In this document: positions 59,966 through 64,000 of the stretch, piece by piece
How positions within the stretch are numbered: position 1 is the first letter of the stretch
Layout: each line of letters starts with the position of its first letter
Translations under genes and position numbers: made by a program
Source of the DNA: Anolis sagrei
Taxonomy: Eukaryota; Chordata; Lepidosauria; Squamata; Anolidae
Direction: 5' to 3'
Assembly (NCBI RefSeq): GCF_037176765.1
Contig: NC_090022.1
Coordinates: 73,223,209 to 73,287,208, forward strand
DNA: 64,000 nt
The notes under the pieces: generated by a model
Told to the model about the DNA's origin: nothing
Database searches by the model: none
The model's input: the letters and a program-made list of their open reading frames with translations, nothing else

Positions 59966-60119
59966 TTTTTTGGGGTGTCAGGAGTGACTTGAGAAACTGC
60001 AAATTGCTTCTGGTGTGAGAGAATTGGCTGTCTGCAAGGATGTTGCCCAGGACCGCCAATCTTTCAGTCAGCAATCCTGCTGGCAGAAGAGTTAAACCCA
60101 TTGCGCCACCAGGGGCTCC
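59966..60119 (-). mobile_element. Sauria-type SINE, minus strand
   Basis: On plus: GTCAGGAGTGACTTGAGAAA (tail), GAGAGAATTGGCTGTCTGCA, and GCGCCACCAGGGGCTCC (head). The middle is shortened compared with 34572-34858. Confidence 0.85.
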
Positions 60120-60159
60120 TGTTAAATAAGTGATTTTGGAACTTATAGTTCAAAAGAGT

Positions 60160-60690
60160 AACTACCTCAATTTCTGCGAAGAAAAGCAGTTCAAGTTTTA
60201 AAAAGTATAAATACAAAATTCAAAGTACAATTAAACAATGTATAAGTTAAAACATTAAAAATTAAAATTGATGAGAAATCTCTATGCAAACACTTAAAAA
60301 AATCTTATAATAGCACTCCACAATTTCAAGCCCAAGCCCATCCATTGATAAAAGCTTGGTGGCATAAAAATGTTTTGATCTGCTGCTGGAGAGAGAGCAA
60401 GATCATCCTGACCTCTCTGGGTTGGGTTTGCCAAAGTCTAGGAACAGCCACCAAGAAGGTCCTCTCCTTTGTTCCCATAAATGTTCTCCAGACAATTTTG
60501 GAGTTCTAATTGGCTCCTAAAAGAATTTTTTTTAAATAACCTGGCCCCAAGTGATGTAACACTTAATAGATCAAAACCAGTCCACTGAATCATGCCAATA
60601 GAGTTGTTACAACAAGGGAGTTGAATGCTCCCAGTAGCCTTCCCAGTTAAAAACCTGGCTGCATGCCTCATTAAGGGGAAAAGCAAACAG
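60160..60690 (-). mobile_element. L2-like LINE 3' part
   Basis: TTGATCTGCTGCTGGAGAG and CAAGAAGGTCCTCTCCTTTG on plus match the family at 32850-33300. The minus-strand residues ARFLTGKATGSIQLPCCNNS match the pol/3'UTR boundary seen at 35640-35995. Confidence 0.55.
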
Positions 60691-61856
60691 GGGCATCTAG
60701 AGTGTATATTAGAAGGAACCAGTGTTTATTCAACTTGTTCATATTTTTTCCGGGTAACTGGATAATGCCAAAAGACTGTCAAATTTGAAGATGAAATCAA
60801 ATTATTCAGAATGGGGCCCTAAGTGGATTCTAATACACTTCCAAAGGAGCTCTCCAAGCAGAGTGAGAAGGCAAAAGATAACTCCAGAGGAAAACAAAGA
60901 TGAAATTGAGTGCCTAATGAAGTGCAGAAAGCTCTTGCTAGTGGGATCAAGACAGAAATGAGCAAGGAAGAGTATATGTCCCAAATTGAGGGCTCTTCAT
61001 ACTAGCAGTTCAAATCAATTAATCAGCTATTCTTTTTCTCCCTCCTTAACAAAGAAAATGGCAGGGAAAATGAAGAATATTTATCAGTAGGGAACAACAT
61101 CTTCATAAACTATCATAAAATTTAGTGAAAGTGGTAGAACATTACTCATCTCAAACCCTTGTCTGAAGCCCCAAGAAAAATGCAAATATATTACAGAAAA
61201 AGAAAGAAAGTGATTAATGTTGGGATAAAAATTCCAACCATATTGATGGAATCTCTAGTGGCTACACCTAGCCAGGAAAGAGCCCAGGACTTTAGCGGAT
61301 AATAAATGAAAACAAGAATTCAATGAATGATACAATTCAGTGTGGGGCAGTAGTGAGAAAATAATAATAATTTTGCATTAGATAAAAGATACAAATAAGA
61401 AAATGGATAGTTATTAAAATTATTAATGAATAAAATTATAATAAATTACAAATGTAGCACATTCATTGCAAGAAAAGTTAAGTCAGATGAAGCCATTTAT
61501 TTTTTAAAAAATGACTACAAAATCTATTATTATACCTAGGGTGCACTTGTTGATCTTATTTCAAAGGTAGAAGTTGATTCTAAAGTGACTACAGGATTGC
61601 ACTATACATTGATTATTGATATAAAAATGAAAATTATGAAAAATCCAGAGAAGACAGCTAGAAGTTATTTTTCACCCTATCTAAAAATGACATCTCAGGG
61701 TCATTATTGATGCTTATTGGCAATAGATTCAAGGTGGATGAAAAAAAGTCATACACTACTGAATTTATGGAATGTGTCCCCGCAAGATATGATCACCATT
61801 GCCTTGAGAGCACTGACCTAGATGAAAAAGAATGCTATTCCATGGAAGAGGACTGA

Positions 61857-62075
61857 ATGAGAGTCAGTGTGGTGTAGCAATTAGAAAACAGGCCTGGGAG
61901 TTGGGAGGCTCAGGTTCTAATACCGACTGAATCTTGAAGCTTAAAGGGTGACTATGGCCTATTCTCACTTAGCCTGATCTACCTCAGGGGGCTCTTTTAA
62001 GGAGAAAGGAAAAAAGCCTCACATACCATTTTGGGCAGTTTGGGGAAGAGTGGGATATATATGTTATTGATTGAC
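61857..62075 (+). mobile_element. tRNA-derived SINE, near full length
   Basis: Head GAGTCAGTGTGGTGTAGCAA (A-box), GGCTCAGGTTCTAATACCGA (B-box), CTACCTCAGGGGGCTC, and an LINE-like tail GGGATATATATGTTATTGA. Diverged from other copies here. Confidence 0.7.
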
Positions 62076-62084
62076 ACACTTATG

Positions 62085-62975
62085 TATAAGGCAACTTCAT
62101 GTATAAGCTGTGGGCAGGTTTTGGGGATATGACCCGTGGATAAGTCAAGGTTCATTCTACAGAGAAGGGAAAGCACCGATGATGCCTTGGTGTGTGTCAG
62201 CTATCCTTGGTAGCTGCCATTGAGATTTACCTGCTGAGGCATTCCAAAAGGCCAAAAGCAGTATCACAGCAGAGAGAGTACAAGGGGTCGGTATTTCTTT
62301 TAGGTTCTTGCTTTTTGCCACTATACTCAGGACTCTTCCAGACAGGTCCAAAATGTGGGATCTGTCAGGGGTTTACCTGAGGTATCCAAATAATTCCTTG
62401 GGTAAACCCGAATTAATACGGAGTAATTACTCCAGATTAATTTGACATCTGCAAAGATCAGGATCTTAATGTAAGGTCCGGATCTTTCCAGGTGAGGGCC
62501 CTGTGGAGAATGAATCCTGGGATTGCTTCCGCGATTCTGAGAGTCAATCTCCACTGTGATCCTGGCTCCTCGGCTTCCAAGAGCCTGAAAAAAGGGGATG
62601 GCACCTCCACCCTCCTCTCCCAGCCCCTCATTTCCCTCCAAAACTTACCTGACGGGGCCTATCTGCATGCTCAGGCCCTTCTGGTGAAGGGCATGAGCAT
62701 GCAGATAGGCCCTTCAGATAAGTTCTGGGTGTTAATTGGGGGCTGGGAGAAATTGAGCCACCCCTCTAAGGAAAGCCTGGGATTTGGGGTGGATGCGAGG
62801 CTTCAATTTGGGGTGGGTGTGAGGCCTGTCCAGAAGGACTCTTAGAGAAGGGGATGGTTCCTTTTTTGATAGAACTAAGGTACAGTACTTACACTGACCC
62901 TTGGATAAGTCAACCCAGGTTTTTGGGGTTGATTATTTGATGAAAAATTCTAGATTTATATTTGAGTATATAGGA
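62085..62975. mobile_element. Diverged DNA element with a second palindromic element nested inside
   Basis: GTGGATAAGTCAAGGTTCAT near the left and CCTTGGATAAGTCAACCCAG near the right are related blocks seen in Tc1/mariner-like squamate repeats. The inner segment 62330-62845 has its own inverted ends (CTCTTCCAGACAGGTCC and GGCCTGTCCAGAAGGAC) and a central hairpin at 62642-62724. Confidence 0.5.
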
Positions 62976-63025
62976 TAAATGAGTCATGGTGAAGGTCTAA
63001 ACTGAAACTTTGTGTTTAGATGATG

Positions 63026-63242
63026 TGTGCTTATTGTGTGCCTCCAACCCCTTTCCAACTTACGACGGCCCTAAGGTGAACCTTAGGGTTTTCTTGGCAA
63101 GATTTGTTCAGAAGTGGCCCAAGGCCGAGACAGTATGACTTGTCCAAGGTCATCTAGTTGGTTTCCATAGCTGACTGGGGATTCAAATTCAAGTCTCCAA
63201 AGTTGTAGTCTGACACTCAAACCACTACACTGTGCTGACTCT
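63026..63242 (-). mobile_element. tRNA-derived SINE
   Basis: On plus: GGTTTTCTTGGCAAGATTTG, CTTGTCCAAGGTCATCTAGT, GGGGATTCAAATTCAAGTCT (B-box complement), CAAACCACTACACTGTGCTG (A-box complement). Full-length in reverse orientation. Confidence 0.75.
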
Positions 63243-63244
63243 TT

Positions 63245-63460
63245 CAGAGAATATGTGTTTGTGTGCCTTCAAATTGTTTGTTGACATTTCATGGAGTTTT
63301 CTTAGACAAGGAATATTCAGGTGTGGCTTCTTCCTCTGAAATATAGCCAATGGCACCTGGAATTAATTGTCCACTCTCCATCCAAGTTCTAACCATGGTT
63401 GACCTTGCTTAGCTTCTAAAATCAGAATCTGGTGGCTTTAGAGTATCTAGGCCTCTACCT
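63245..63460 (-). mobile_element. 5S-rRNA-derived SINE fragment
   Basis: CTCTCCATCCAAGTTCTAAC and TTGCTTAGCTTCTAAAATCA on plus are the complement of diverged 5S rRNA. The other half (GTGTGCCTTCAAATTG) is shared with 15500-15745. It follows the SINE at 63026-63242 directly. Confidence 0.6.
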
Positions 63461-64000
63461 TGAACATTATGCCTACTTGTAGAATTTTTAGGACATCTAT
63501 TTATCAACTAAGAGAAATAGGATATTAAACAGCAGGCCTTTGACTCCATCAAGCAGGGCTGTTCTTGGATTAGGATGAGTTTTTCAACAATTCCTAGAAA
63601 GCTAGGAAGCATAGTAATCTTTCTGAAATTAGCATCTCTCCAGCAACCACTATGAAAGAACCTTATATAATACCAGTTATCAGCTATTTTTATCATCCAA
63701 GATTCATAGTTTGTTAAGTGCACTGAAGAGCTGGTGTTCAGGGAACGAGGGATTTTACCAGCTTCTTTTGATGAAGAGAGCGGAGATACACTGCCTACAG
63801 GGAGATGCACAAGTGCCTTAGTAAGTGGTGATGTATGCACACACACCCAGGATGTAAACTGAAGCTAGCCTTTTGAAACCAAATGGAAATGCCCAGGTTT
63901 TAACTGTTGAGGAGGGCAGCCTTCCACAGAAAAGTTATTCAATAGAATGAGTACACATGGCATAAAGTTGATCTGTTTTTGTTATTGACTTTAGTAAATC

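Larger units (their letters stand above)
55418..64000 (-). other. BSN: BSN intron upstream of exon 55417-53251
   Basis: No Bassoon-like coding sequence is seen in this 8.6 kb, so it is read as the intron before the 2.2-kb exon, extending past the window edge. It holds the repeats listed separately. Unnamed stretches at 56300-57090, 57450-58860, 59050-59960 and 60700-61855 show no gene or repeat that I recognise. Confidence 0.7.

Noticed and set aside
1-64000. CRISPR arrays, operons, prophage or other prokaryotic systems
   Set aside because: None present; direct repeats are microsatellites or transposon copies in a vertebrate genome.

Overview
The window is vertebrate nuclear DNA, most likely from a squamate reptile and probably iguanian or anole-like. 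The evidence is intron-rich genes set among chicken-repeat-1 (CR1) and L2-type LINEs, tRNA-derived Sauria-type SINEs, a Penelope-like element carrying a GIY-YIG endonuclease, and many palindromic hAT- and Tigger-like miniature elements. There is no bacterial-style operon, CRISPR array, or phage.

Two host genes carry the coding content, both on the minus strand. APEH (acylaminoacyl-peptide hydrolase) occupies about 30.0 to 10.5 kb. I could read all 22 coding exons with matching splice phases. They give a 729-residue protein with an apparently intact Ser-Asp-His triad. Its promoter is a CpG island at 29.64-30.0 kb. BSN (Bassoon, presynaptic active-zone scaffold) enters from the right. Its last five coding exons (55417 to 47628, 1103 codons) and a probable 3'UTR of about 7 kb reaching a poly(A) signal near 40.7 kb lie here, while the large N-terminal part lies beyond the right edge. 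BSN followed by APEH on the same strand is the order known at human 3p21.31. APEH is a soluble protease of N-acetylated peptides and BSN a synaptic scaffold, so their adjacency is conserved synteny rather than a shared pathway.

Layout. 1-10.2 kb: repeat-dense flank downstream of APEH, with old CR1 copies, a polypyrimidine tract, a perfect 146-bp palindrome, a CpG-rich block that could be a first exon, a hAT element, a duplicated 240-bp segment, an RPL18 processed pseudogene and a CR1 with a long open reverse-transcriptase frame. 10.5-30.0 kb: APEH, whose introns hold L2, CR1, 5S-derived SINE, a solo LTR and a Tigger-like element with a tiny nested retro-insertion. 30.0-40.7 kb: intergenic, with two inverted Penelope-like pairs, an R2/R4-like LINE tail, SINEs and miniature elements. 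40.7-55.4 kb: BSN 3' end. 55.4-64 kb: BSN intron with L2, SINE, hAT and palindromic elements.

I found no previously undescribed gene system. The items most worth a second look are the perfect palindrome beside a possible promoter/first exon, the Penelope-like inverted pair framed by 140-bp direct repeats, the duplicated 240-bp unit of unknown family, and features of the BSN 3'UTR. All calls come from reading the sequence and from memory of the protein families. No alignment or search was run.
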